Shown: positions 1 to 7,720 of the stretch, piece after piece
Numbering within the stretch: the first letter of the stretch is position 1
Layout: every line of letters begins with the position of its first letter
DNA from: CBDCLY01 sp965218715
GTDB taxonomy: Bacteria; Bacteroidota; Bacteroidia; Flavobacteriales_E; Vicingaceae
Assembly: GCA_965218715.1 (NCBI GenBank)
Contig: CBDCLY010000035.1
Coordinates: 1-19,122, forward strand
Direction: 5' to 3'
DNA length: 19,122 nucleotides
Position numbers and translations under genes: made by a program
The notes under the pieces: generated by a model
Seen by the model: the letters and a program-made list of their open reading frames with translations, nothing else
Database searches by the model: none
Told to the model about the DNA's origin: nothing

Positions 1-1698
1 AAGGCTTTGACCATTAATGTTTCTCAATTCAATCTGACTTGGATTGTCCATAGTTTCTGGCAATTCAATCCAAACAGAATTTTGAGCAGGAATTGGGTAA
101 ACTGCGAAAGGACTTGGGTTTTCTTTTTCATTTTCCAATCCGACAGAAACAGGTTCAATTTCTATGTTCAATAAGAAATCCTCAGTGGCCTGATCACGGT
201 AATCTGACCAAGAGCCAAACAATACTTCTATAGTTTGTCTAGAAGCAGGAGGATCAATGCTTCTGCCTAAATTAATTCCATCACCATCCATTAACCAAAG
301 CAAATAAACACCGCCACTATTAATGACTACATTATTCGTTACAGTATGATTGTGATAGGAGCCAACGGTAATTGCTGTTGAAGGAATTAAAACAGAATCA
401 AGAACGGTTCCATGTCCACCTCCACGGCCATCATCATCGTAAATAACAGAATGAAATCCAACAGGTGGATTTCCTAGGGCAGAAATGTAATAGTTTGCGG
501 CTTTAATTCTTGCAGGATAGTAGGGAGGCTCTATGTAAATGGCAACACCACCATTTCCACCTGTCCAAACCAATGCTACCTGCATTAGCAACGCCAGAAC
601 TGTAGTCTAAGGTTTGTGGTTGTATCATGGTATCAACGGCAACAATTCGCATGATGTTAGAATCATTCGATTGAACGGCATCAGCACTAACGCCAGAAAC
701 GTAAGTTAAAAAGCTATACCTGCCAGATGAACTAGGGTTAAATGCTGATCCTAAAGTAAGGGTGGTATCAGCTCCTGCGGTTAAAGAAGATAAACTTGAA
801 GCACCTAAACCTACAATCGATCCATTTGCATCATTAATGGTGTATGAAATATTAATGGTGGAGTTTACATCTTGATTTCCAACATTTTTTATGTTTGCGC
901 TAGGGGTAAAGGAAGCATTGTCAGCCATGAAAATCCCAGCACTTTTAGTATTATGAACCCAAGCCACTTCAATGTCTGTTACTGGCTGTATTACTGCTGG
1001 ATACTCAAACTTAACAACTAGTGCCTGAAAGGGCAGTGGTGTCTCCTCGGTAATATTGTAGTCCGTCGTTTCCGGTTGGATTCTCTATACCAATGCTAAT
1101 GTAGTTGGTGGTATAAACTGGGTCTGGTGTTCCTATTTGTGTTTTATAATTGTAGGTAATTGAAGAGTCTGCTCGATTCAAAATGATTTGGAAAGTGTTT
1201 TCACCTCCATATTGGTTGGCATTGTTTACCCAAAAAGGCACTTTTTCAAAAGTAACACAAAGAGTATCGCCCTGATCATACATGAAAACCACCCCTGGGT
1301 TAGTAGCATTGCCTCCAAAACTTAAATCTGTAAGAAAGGGAGCTAAAAAGTTATGGGTTCCTCCAACAGATGGTATTGCTGGGAATTGTGCTCCAGAAGA
1401 TGCAATATTGGAGGGTGTAAATGATAAATAACCATTAGGACCCAATCCAAAACTGAGTAGGATTGCTTGTATAGTAAGGGAAATTTGCAATGGAGAAGGG
1501 GCCAACGAAATTATCATCTGATAGACCTGAAACTGGAGTTCCTATGGTGCTAATGTCAAACCAACTATAAGTAGGTCCATTGGCATGACTTGAATTGAAG
1601 AAGGTATATCCAAAATTATCAGGCCCTCCACTTGTTGGTTGTGCAACTAGTAGCACTGCGGAAAATAGAGTAGTAAATAATAGACTAAGTTTTTTCAT
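1..1698 (-). pseudogene. T9SS-secreted multidomain protein, frameshifted and cut by the window edge
   Basis: Begins at 1698 with a signal peptide (MKKLSLLFTTLFSAVLLVAQ). Reading through three one-base shifts restores one protein of at least 565 residues. The first part, to about 1034, carries a secreted-protein motif (FWIGSNGYLSF after repair). The middle, about 580-1030, resembles a CARDB/Ig-like adhesion module (ASFTPSANIKNVGNQDV). The last part, about 130-580, is a beta-rich region followed by the start of a type A T9SS sorting domain (NPSPFAVYPIPAQNSVWIEL) that runs off the left edge. T9SS cargo is exported by Sec, then passed across the outer membrane and anchored or released. The shifts lie near 1437, 1034 and 579-580; each is repaired by removing one base. 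Either the gene is decaying or the sequence has errors; I favour errors, because the reading is otherwise stop-free and well conserved. Substrate and function are unknown. Confidence 0.75.
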
Positions 1699-1716
1699 GG
1701 TGTAGATTTTATGCTT

Positions 1717-1747
1717 TAAAGGTATAATTTATCTTCATACCCTACAA
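1717..1747 (-). promoter_or_regulatory. Bacteroidota-type promoter for the T9SS protein gene
   Basis: On the minus strand a TTG (1747-1745) is followed after exactly 20 nt by TACCTTTA (1724-1717). This matches the -33 TTG / -7 TAnnTTTG pattern at seven of eight -7 positions with the usual spacing. It lies 18 nt upstream of the ATG at 1698. The assignment is by motif only. Confidence 0.5.
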
Positions 1748-1813
1748 CTAAATACCGCCCATATAAACGTTAGACCAACCAAAAGAATCAGTTTTAACTC
1801 ATAAGATTATTGT

Positions 1814-1826
1814 TTATTTTGCAGCC
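1814..1826 (+). promoter_or_regulatory. Probable -7 promoter element of the M16 operon (TTATTTTGCAGCC)
   Basis: TTATTTTG (1814-1821) matches TAnnTTTG at seven of eight positions and is followed by CAGCC. The same TTTGCAGC continuation occurs ahead of three other genes in this window. It ends 24 nt before the ATG at 1846. No clear TTG is seen at -33. Confidence 0.4.
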
Positions 1827-1845
1827 TTATTCAAAAAAACAACAA

Positions 1846-3177
1846 ATGAAAAGAAAGATAATTTTTGCCTTGGCACTTGGCGGATTCCTTCAACTAGGGG
1901 CTCAAAGTGATGCAAAGCAAATTGAATTCACAGAATATGATCTTGATAATGGCATGCACGTTATCTTGCACGAAGATCATTCTACACCAATTGTAGCGGT
2001 TTCAGTGCTTTATCATGTAGGTTCTAAAAATGAAGATCCAACTAGAACTGGTTTCGCTCACTTTTTTGAACACCTTCTTTTTGAAGGATCTGAAAACATT
2101 AAGCGTGGAGAATTCTTCAAAATTGTTCAAGGAAATGGAGGAGTATTAAATGCCAATACATCATTTGATAGAACGTATTATTTTGAAATTTTACCTTCCA
2201 ATCAACTAAAACTTGGCTTATGGTTAGAATCTGAGCGATTATTGCATGCGAAAATTGATCTTGAGGGCGTAGAAACTCAGCGTGGTGTTGTAAAAGAAGA
2301 GTTGAAACAAAGAAATGAAAACACTCCATATGGAACCATATTGAATGAAACATTCGGACATGCCTTCGTAGATCACCCTTACCGTTGGACTCCAGGTGGA
2401 TCACCTGAATATATCAATAAGGCTGAGCTTTCAGAATTCATAGAATTTTACAAGACTTATTATGTACCTAATAATGCTACCTTATCAATAGCAGGAGATA
2501 TCAACATTGCTGATGCTAAGAAATGGATAGCCGATTATTTTGGACCAATTCCTAAAGGAACTGGTGTTGTTCCAAGACCTGATGTTGTTGAACCTAAAAA
2601 AACAGCAGAAGTTAGAGATACAGTTTACGACAACATTCAATTGCCTGCAGTAGTTATGGGTTACCATATGCCAGCTCAAGGAGAGGATGATTTTTACGCC
2701 ATGAGCATGTTGTCTCAATTGCTTTCTCAAGGAGAGAGTTCTAGATTTCAGAAATCCATTAAAGAGGAAAAACAAAAAGCTGTATTTGTTGGTGCATTTC
2801 CTTTGCCAACTGAAGATCCAGGTTTAGCATTGATGTTTGGAATTACCAACATGGGTGTAGATGCAGCAGATCTTGAAACAGCTATGGATGAAGAAATCAA
2901 TAAGGTGAAAAATGAATTGATCGGAGAGAAAGAATACATGAAGCTGAAAAATCAAGTTGAAACAGATTTCATTAGCGGAAATGGAAGTGTTGCAGGTTTA
3001 GCTGAAAATTTAGCCAACTATCATGTCTATTTTGGAGATGCGAACTTAATTAACACTGAAATTGATCGATACAGAAAAGTGACTCGCGAAGACATAAAAG
3101 CTGTCGCTAATAAATACCTCAACAAAGAAAATAGAGTGGTCTTGCATTATTTACCTAAGCCTCAAGACAATCAATAG
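1846..3177 (+). CDS. M16 family zinc metallopeptidase, catalytic subunit (secreted)
   Basis: Extracytoplasmic M16 (insulinase/pitrilysin, PqqL-like) peptidase of 443 residues. The start is taken at ATG 1846: the protein then opens with a clean signal peptide (MKRKIIFALALGGFLQLGAQ), while the longer TTG-initiated reading from 1810 spoils it and crosses the -7 element. The inverted zinc motif HFFEH is at residues 72-76; further acidic ligands lie in GVVKEE (about 147-152), as in active M16 enzymes. A second M16 domain fills roughly residues 190-430. The length fits a half-size M16 subunit such as those of mitochondrial processing peptidase. It sits 14 nt before a second M16 gene lacking the zinc motif, so the two probably form an active/inactive heterodimer that degrades or processes peptides in the periplasm. 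The substrate cannot be told from sequence. Confidence 0.93.
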   Translation: MKRKIIFALALGGFLQLGAQSDAKQIEFTEYDLDNGMHVILHEDHSTPIVAVSVLYHVGSKNEDPTRTGFAHFFEHLLFEGSENIKRGEFFKIVQGNGGVLNANTSFDRTYYFEILPSNQLKLGLWLESERLLHAKIDLEGVETQRGVVKEELKQRNENTPYGTILNETFGHAFVDHPYRWTPGGSPEYINKAELSEFIEFYKTYYVPNNATLSIAGDINIADAKKWIADYFGPIPKGTGVVPRPDVVEPKKTAEVRDTVYDNIQLPAVVMGYHMPAQGEDDFYAMSMLSQLLSQGESSRFQKSIKEEKQKAVFVGAFPLPTEDPGLALMFGITNMGVDAADLETAMDEEINKVKNELIGEKEYMKLKNQVETDFISGNGSVAGLAENLANYHVYFGDANLINTEIDRYRKVTREDIKAVANKYLNKENRVVLHYLPKPQDNQ

Positions 3178-3191
3178 CAAAAAGAAGAAAC

Positions 3192-5270
3192 ATGAAAAAT
3201 ATTTTAACAAGTATATTGGTGCTAGGATGTGTTAGTTTGAGTTTTGCTCAAGTTGACAGAACTAAGATGCCTGAACCAGGACCAGCTCCAAAAGTAGAGC
3301 TAGGCGAAACACAAGAATTTGAATTGCCCAACGGCATGAAGGTTTTTGTTGTGGAAAATCATAAACTACCAAGAGTAGCCTATTCATTAGTATTGGACAT
3401 CGATCCATTAAAAGAAGGAGACAAAGCAGGAATGTCTGATTTGGCCGGAGATTTAATGTCGAGAGGAACCAAAAATAGAAGCAAAGATGAAATCAATTTT
3501 GAAGTTGATTTTATAGGTGCTTCATTTAACACTTCTTCCAGTTCTGTATTTGGTGCATCTTTAAAGAAACACCAAGAGAAGTTATTGGAATTAATGTCTG
3601 ATGTAGTAAAAAATGCTGAATTCTCTCAAGATGAGATGGATAAATTGAAGACTCAGTATGTTTCTGGAATCCAAACTGAAAAGGACGATCCAGATGCGAT
3701 CGCTAGAAATGTAAGAAGAGTATTGATGTATGGTAAGGATCATCCTTATGGTGAAATCATGACAGAAGCTTCTGTCGAGAACATTACTTTAGACGATGTG
3801 AAAAATTATTACAGCACTTTCTTTAGACCAAATGTTGCCTATATGGCAATCGTAGGTGACATCACCATGGAAGAAGTAAAACCATTGATGGAAAAGTATT
3901 TCGGAGATTGGGCAAAGGGAGATGTACCTAATTTTACCTATGAAATGCCTAAAGCACCTAAAGCAACTCAAATAGCTTTTGTAAACAAACCTGGTGCTGT
4001 TCAATCTGTAATTTCAGTATTCAATCCTATAGATCTAAAACCTGGTCAACCAAATGTGATTAAATCAACCATTGCGAATGGTATTCTAGGTGGGGGATTT
4101 GTTTCTAAATTGAATTTGAATTTAAGAGAAGCTCATGCTTATACTTATGGCGCTCGTTCAAGCATTTCTAGTGATGAGCTAGTTGGAAACTTTAATGCAT
4201 CTGCTAAGGTGAGAAATGAAGTAACCGACAGCGCGCTTACAGAGATGATGAAAGAGTTAATGAACATGAGAAGTGGAAAGATCACTGCTGATGAATTAAC
4301 TGCCATTAAAAATTACAGAACGGGCACCTTTTCCATTAGCTTGGAAAATGCACAAACTAAAGCACGTTTTGCCATCAATACAGAGAAGTATGGCTTGCCT
4401 TCAGATTATTATGCCAATTACCTTAAAAACATCGATGCTGTGACTTTAGACGATGTAAAAGCCATGGCGAATCAGTACATCACTCCACAAAATGGATATG
4501 TATTGGTCGTTGGAAATAAAGAAGAAGTTGCTGAAAAGGTAAAAGCATTTAGTCCAACAGGACAAATTCAATTCTACGATGCTTATGGAAATGTAGCATC
4601 CGATAAGAAAATGAAAGCTGCACCATCTGACATGACTGGTCAGGCAGTTATCAATAGATTCATTGAGTCAATTGGAGGGAAAGCCAATATTGCAAAAATC
4701 AAAACTTTAAAGAAAGTGGCTAGCCTTTCCATTCCTGGTGCTCCACCATTGCAATTGGAAATGAGTTATAGCTTGCCAAACAATTTCATGTCTGAAATGA
4801 AATCTGGTGATATGGTTTTTCAAAAACAAGTTTACAATGGCTCTGCAGGGCAAGTTTCTGGAATGCAAGGCAATAAAAAAATGGAAGCTGAAGAACTTGA
4901 AGCAATGAAGGTGGAAGCGGCGATGTTCCCAGAAATGATGTATGAAGCACAAGGCCTTAAGGTTGAACTTAAAGGAATTGACGAAGTAATGGATCAAGAG
5001 GCCTATGTTGTTGATGTAACCATGGCGAATGGAGATGTTAAAACAGAATATTATTCTAAAGATTCTGGTTACTTGATTAAAAGCACTCAGGTGAAAGAAA
5101 TTCAAGGACAAACGCTAACTGAAGAAAACACTTATGAGGATTACAAAAAAGTAGGAAAAATCTACTTTTCTCATAAGATGACTAAGGTATTGGGACAGAG
5201 CATTAGCATGACTATCAATTCAATTGATGTCAATAAAAAGATGGATGCCTCTATGTTTAAGGTAGACTAA
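3192..5270 (+). CDS. M16 family protein without zinc motif, with LolA-like C-terminal extension
   Basis: A 692-residue secreted partner of the upstream M16 peptidase. The signal peptide is MKNILTSILVLGCVSLSFAQ. M16 domains cover roughly residues 35-470, but where HxxEH should be the sequence reads GMSDLAGDL (80-88), so this subunit should not bind catalytic zinc. The R/Y-rich C-terminal substrate-holding half is retained (LREAHAYTYGARSS). This fits the non-catalytic member of an M16 pair. Residues about 480-692 are an added beta-rich domain (GQAVINRFIESIGGKANI at its start) resembling LolA/lipoprotein-sorting-like folds found as tails on Bacteroidota M16 proteins; that assignment is by overall pattern only. 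An AGAAGA stretch lies just before the ATG, and the 14-nt gap implies co-transcription. The gene ends at a strong terminator. Confidence 0.92.
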   Translation: MKNILTSILVLGCVSLSFAQVDRTKMPEPGPAPKVELGETQEFELPNGMKVFVVENHKLPRVAYSLVLDIDPLKEGDKAGMSDLAGDLMSRGTKNRSKDEINFEVDFIGASFNTSSSSVFGASLKKHQEKLLELMSDVVKNAEFSQDEMDKLKTQYVSGIQTEKDDPDAIARNVRRVLMYGKDHPYGEIMTEASVENITLDDVKNYYSTFFRPNVAYMAIVGDITMEEVKPLMEKYFGDWAKGDVPNFTYEMPKAPKATQIAFVNKPGAVQSVISVFNPIDLKPGQPNVIKSTIANGILGGGFVSKLNLNLREAHAYTYGARSSISSDELVGNFNASAKVRNEVTDSALTEMMKELMNMRSGKITADELTAIKNYRTGTFSISLENAQTKARFAINTEKYGLPSDYYANYLKNIDAVTLDDVKAMANQYITPQNGYVLVVGNKEEVAEKVKAFSPTGQIQFYDAYGNVASDKKMKAAPSDMTGQAVINRFIESIGGKANIAKIKTLKKVASLSIPGAPPLQLEMSYSLPNNFMSEMKSGDMVFQKQVYNGSAGQVSGMQGNKKMEAEELEAMKVEAAMFPEMMYEAQGLKVELKGIDEVMDQEAYVVDVTMANGDVKTEYYSKDSGYLIKSTQVKEIQGQTLTEENTYEDYKKVGKIYFSHKMTKVLGQSISMTINSIDVNKKMDASMFKVD

Positions 5271-5285
5271 GAATAATTCATCAAT

Positions 5286-5315
5286 AAAAAAGGGCGCTAA
5301 ATGCGCCCTTTTTTT
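5286..5315. terminator. Bidirectional intrinsic terminator
   Basis: AAAAAAGGGCGC, loop TAAAT, GCGCCCTTTTTTT: a GC stem (5292-5297 with 5303-5308) flanked by A and T runs that extend the pairing. Read on either strand it gives a hairpin followed by a U tract. It serves the M16 operon from the left and the TlpA-SCO-lipoprotein operon from the right; it overlaps the last bases of the lipoprotein stop codon. Confidence 0.93.
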
Positions 5316-5541
5316 ATGTTCCTTCTTTTGTGCCAAGCTTCTTATGCTTGCGCTTCATTTCCTTCTTATAAGCCCGCTGACTCTTCTTTCCCAATTTCTC
5401 GTAATCATCCCTTAACTCTTGACTTGGAGTTTTTCTTTTCTTCATTCCCTTTTTCTCAACACCTTTAAATCCTTTATAAGGATTACATGCCAGCAGCAAA
5501 AGGCTAATGCAAATGAGTCCTATTCTATTTTTCATATTCAT
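5314..5541 (-). CDS. Small, very basic lipoprotein
   Basis: 75 residues beginning MNMKNRIGLICISLLLLAC: a short signal with lipobox LLAC, giving Cys19 as the lipidated residue (an alternative start at Met3 leaves the lipobox intact). The mature part of about 57 residues has around 17 Lys and 4 Arg against about 7 acidic residues, with a predicted helical stretch (PSQELRDDYEKLGKKSQRAY and on). I do not recognise a named family. It is the last gene of a three-gene operon: its start overlaps the end of the SCO gene by 17 nt, which suggests translational coupling. Function unknown. Context hints at periplasmic copper/thiol handling, and the charge could suit binding to lipid A, peptidoglycan or an acidic partner; both are guesses. 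Confidence 0.8.
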   Translation of the reverse strand: MNMKNRIGLICISLLLLACNPYKGFKGVEKKGMKKRKTPSQELRDDYEKLGKKSQRAYKKEMKRKHKKLGTKEGT

Positions 5542-6184
5542 TCAATAATACTTCAACATCTTCAATCAATCGGTCTACATCTTCTTCTGATGTACCATCG
5601 TAAAAGCCCCTAATTTGCTTGGCTTTATCTACTAAGACAAAGTTCTCAGTATGAATAAAGTCATCTGGCCCACCATCTCCTTCTGTTGTTGCTGCAAAGT
5701 AGGATTTTCTGGCTAAATCATAAATTGTTTTTTTGTCTCCTGTTAAAAAGACCCATTTTCCTGGTTTGGCTCCGTGTAGCTCTGCATATTCTTTTAATAC
5801 AGAGACAGAGTCCACTTCTGGTTGAACAGTATGGGAAACAAGTTGAAAAGAATCTAAATCATTAAACACCTCTTGCAAACGCATCATTTGCTTACTCATG
5901 TCTATGCAGATACTGGGACAAGTGGTAAAAAAGAAATCTGCTACATAAATTTTTTGATCTAAATCCTCTTGATTAAATACTTCACCATCTTGATTGAATA
6001 GCTCAAAATTTGCGATTTGATGATTGCCTCTTTTATTTCTTAATGATTCGTCTACCAAGTCTGGATTCAACATCAAAGGAGAATAGATGGGCAGTTTTTT
6101 ATTGGCTGTAATCTCATCATATGCTAAATAAACCCCAAGAGATAAAAGGATAAAAGGAATAATTAGACTTAGGATTTTTTTCAT
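5525..6184 (-). CDS. SCO1/SenC/PrrC family copper-binding thioredoxin-like protein
   Basis: 219 residues with an N-terminal membrane anchor (about residues 4-22) and a periplasmic thioredoxin-like domain. The SCO copper site is complete: C89-P-S-I-C93 (CxxxC) within FFFTTCPSIC, and the distal histidine H178 in DDFIHTENF. SCO proteins bind copper and/or act as thiol reductases in assembling the CuA site of cytochrome c oxidase, and take part in redox signalling. It follows the TlpA-type thioredoxin gene after 4 nt and overlaps the small lipoprotein gene, so the three are almost certainly one transcript. A thioredoxin next to a SCO protein fits a copper-site maturation or thiol-recycling module in the periplasm. 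No oxidase genes are in the window. Confidence 0.93.
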   Translation of the reverse strand: MKKILSLIIPFILLSLGVYLAYDEITANKKLPIYSPLMLNPDLVDESLRNKRGNHQIANFELFNQDGEVFNQEDLDQKIYVADFFFTTCPSICIDMSKQMMRLQEVFNDLDSFQLVSHTVQPEVDSVSVLKEYAELHGAKPGKWVFLTGDKKTIYDLARKSYFAATTEGDGGPDDFIHTENFVLVDKAKQIRGFYDGTSEEDVDRLIEDVEVLLNEYEK

Positions 6185-6188
6185 GAAT

Positions 6189-7601
6189 CTACTTGCTGTT
6201 TTTGTTTTTTTGAATGAAGTATTCCAGCATCTTTTCCAATGACTCTACATTCATCTTCTTAGATAGAATGATTTTATTTTTATCGAGTAGATAAGTCTGC
6301 GGTGTACTAAAAACGTCGTAAGTGTCCCTGAAATTGCTTCTAAAATCTCCACCGTCACTTCCATTGATCCAATTCAAGTTCTTCTCTCTAATGAATTTCA
6401 ACCAATCTTCATTTTCAAATTCATTGCCGACTCCAAAAACTTCAACACCCTGGCTTTTATATTTATCGTACAACTTTTTCAATTGAGGAGTAGCTACTTT
6501 ACAATGACCACAATCTGGCGACCATATGTAAACAATGGTGTATTCTGCTTCAACGTCGTATAGTTGCAAATAAGATTTCATTGCTGTATCCTTTACCACA
6601 ATGTTTGGTGCCTTTTTTCCAATCAATAAGGGGGCTAATGCGCTAGCTCTTTCTTCTATCTTTTTCAATTGCTCGTCTTTTAGCCAGTCCGTTTTGCCCT
6701 TTAGGTAATAGTTTTTGGCTAGGTGAACAAACACAGCATCCATTCCCATCATTTTTGACTGCTCATATTTTTGGGTGAAGTAGGAGAGAGTATACTTGAA
6801 TAAAGCTAGGTTGTCTTTTACTTTGTTCAATATTAAACCAACCGCAACAATTTGAGAATCTGGATCTTGAGATTTTACCTTTTCAACGAAGTATGATATC
6901 TTTTCATGGTAAGCAGAAGTTCGCAACAGACGTTCGTCGCTAAAATCCATATTATCAAAGAAATGATCTCTGAAATACTTAAAGGCAAATGTGCTATCAG
7001 GTCTACCATTGCTTAGCATGGGAGCATCTGGAATTTTCGGGCTTTCAAGCGCTTTCAAGAAATTACCAGTCAAACTGCCTTTATTTCTTTCATGAAAGCC
7101 TTTTAAAAATTCACTTACCTCATTGTTCAATTCCTCAACACGAGCCTGATTCTCTTTAAGCCCTTTCTCATTGTTGGCAAGGTCCTTTTGCTTTTGTCTT
7201 AGCTTACTGGCTTCAGACTGCCTAGGGTTTAGAAATTTAAGGTATTCATAGAAAATTCCATTCTCATTGCCACCTTTTACTTTCATGTCGTTAATGGGAG
7301 AGTCTTTGCTTGTTTTAAAACTTAAGTCTTGCACATCTACCATGAAGTCGAATAATTTACTTTCTCCAATTAGAACAGAATACATCCCATCCTCAAGCGT
7401 ATCCACTTTAGTAAAATGAACCTCTCCATTCGAATTCACTTTTGCCGTGTCTTTGTAGTATTGTCCTTTAGCATAGAAATAGCTTAAGTAAGCTGTAGTG
7501 TCACTAATGCCGTCGATTTTAACCTTTATTGAATAGGAGTTTTGAGCCTGAGTCAAGCCAAAAATGCTCAACATTAGGCTTAAAAAAATGCATTTTTTCA
7601 T
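6189..7601 (-). CDS. Secreted TlpA-type thioredoxin (DUF4369 / DUF5106 / thioredoxin)
   Basis: 470 residues. Signal peptide MKKCIFLSLMLSIFGLTQAQ. Residues about 21-115 look like the DUF4369 beta domain common on Bacteroidota thioredoxins; about 120-325 is a helical DUF5106-like region with a charged coiled-coil-like stretch near 128-165. From about 325 comes a TlpA/AhpC-type thioredoxin domain with active site WSPDCGHC (C364, C367) and cis-proline in STPQTYLLD (P434). It probably reduces or rearranges disulfides in periplasmic partners. It is the first gene of an operon with SCO and a small lipoprotein, so the SCO cysteines are a plausible target (inference). The ATG at 7601 lies 5 nt from a perfect 20-bp palindrome, a possible control site. 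Confidence 0.92.
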   Translation of the reverse strand: MKKCIFLSLMLSIFGLTQAQNSYSIKVKIDGISDTTAYLSYFYAKGQYYKDTAKVNSNGEVHFTKVDTLEDGMYSVLIGESKLFDFMVDVQDLSFKTSKDSPINDMKVKGGNENGIFYEYLKFLNPRQSEASKLRQKQKDLANNEKGLKENQARVEELNNEVSEFLKGFHERNKGSLTGNFLKALESPKIPDAPMLSNGRPDSTFAFKYFRDHFFDNMDFSDERLLRTSAYHEKISYFVEKVKSQDPDSQIVAVGLILNKVKDNLALFKYTLSYFTQKYEQSKMMGMDAVFVHLAKNYYLKGKTDWLKDEQLKKIEERASALAPLLIGKKAPNIVVKDTAMKSYLQLYDVEAEYTIVYIWSPDCGHCKVATPQLKKLYDKYKSQGVEVFGVGNEFENEDWLKFIREKNLNWINGSDGGDFRSNFRDTYDVFSTPQTYLLDKNKIILSKKMNVESLEKMLEYFIQKNKNSK

Positions 7602-7606
7602 TTCGA

Positions 7607-7626
7607 AATTTTAATGCATTAAAATT
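7607..7626. promoter_or_regulatory. Perfect 20-bp palindrome just upstream of the TlpA-SCO operon
   Basis: AATTTTAATG followed by its exact reverse complement CATTAAAATT, with no loop. It ends 5 nt before the start codon of the TlpA-type gene. It could be an operator for a dimeric regulator or a hairpin in the 5' leader. No -7 TAnnTTTG element is clear on this side, so the promoter cannot be placed relative to it. Confidence 0.5.
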
Positions 7627-7631
7627 ACTAT

Positions 7632-7665
7632 TTAAGTCAGCTTAATTGATGTTAATGCCTGTTAA
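7632..7665. repeat. Four TTAA steps at exact 10-bp spacing
   Basis: TTAA begins at 7632, 7642, 7652 and 7662, each followed by six differing bases. The steps therefore fall on one face of the helix. They lie in the spacer between the divergent TlpA operon and the hydrolase gene. Further TTAA copies at 7611, 7619 and 7679 are off this phase. Possible regulator array or bent DNA; chance is not excluded in such AT-rich sequence. Confidence 0.35.
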
Positions 7666-7720
7666 GAACTCCTTTACTTAAGAATAAAATAAACTCAATG
7701 CTTTTTCCTTTATTTGTTTG

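Noticed and set aside
575..1445. Programmed ribosomal frameshifting in the left-end T9SS gene
   Set aside because: The three break points share no slippery heptamer or downstream structure, and three programmed events in one gene are implausible.
1699..1845. Small RNA or tRNA in the divergent spacer
   Set aside because: No cloverleaf, no stable hairpin; the spacer is accounted for by two promoters and leaders.
4707..5111. 134-codon minus-strand frame inside the second M16 gene
   Set aside because: His/Phe-rich translation with no domain, lying wholly within a well-supported gene on the other strand.
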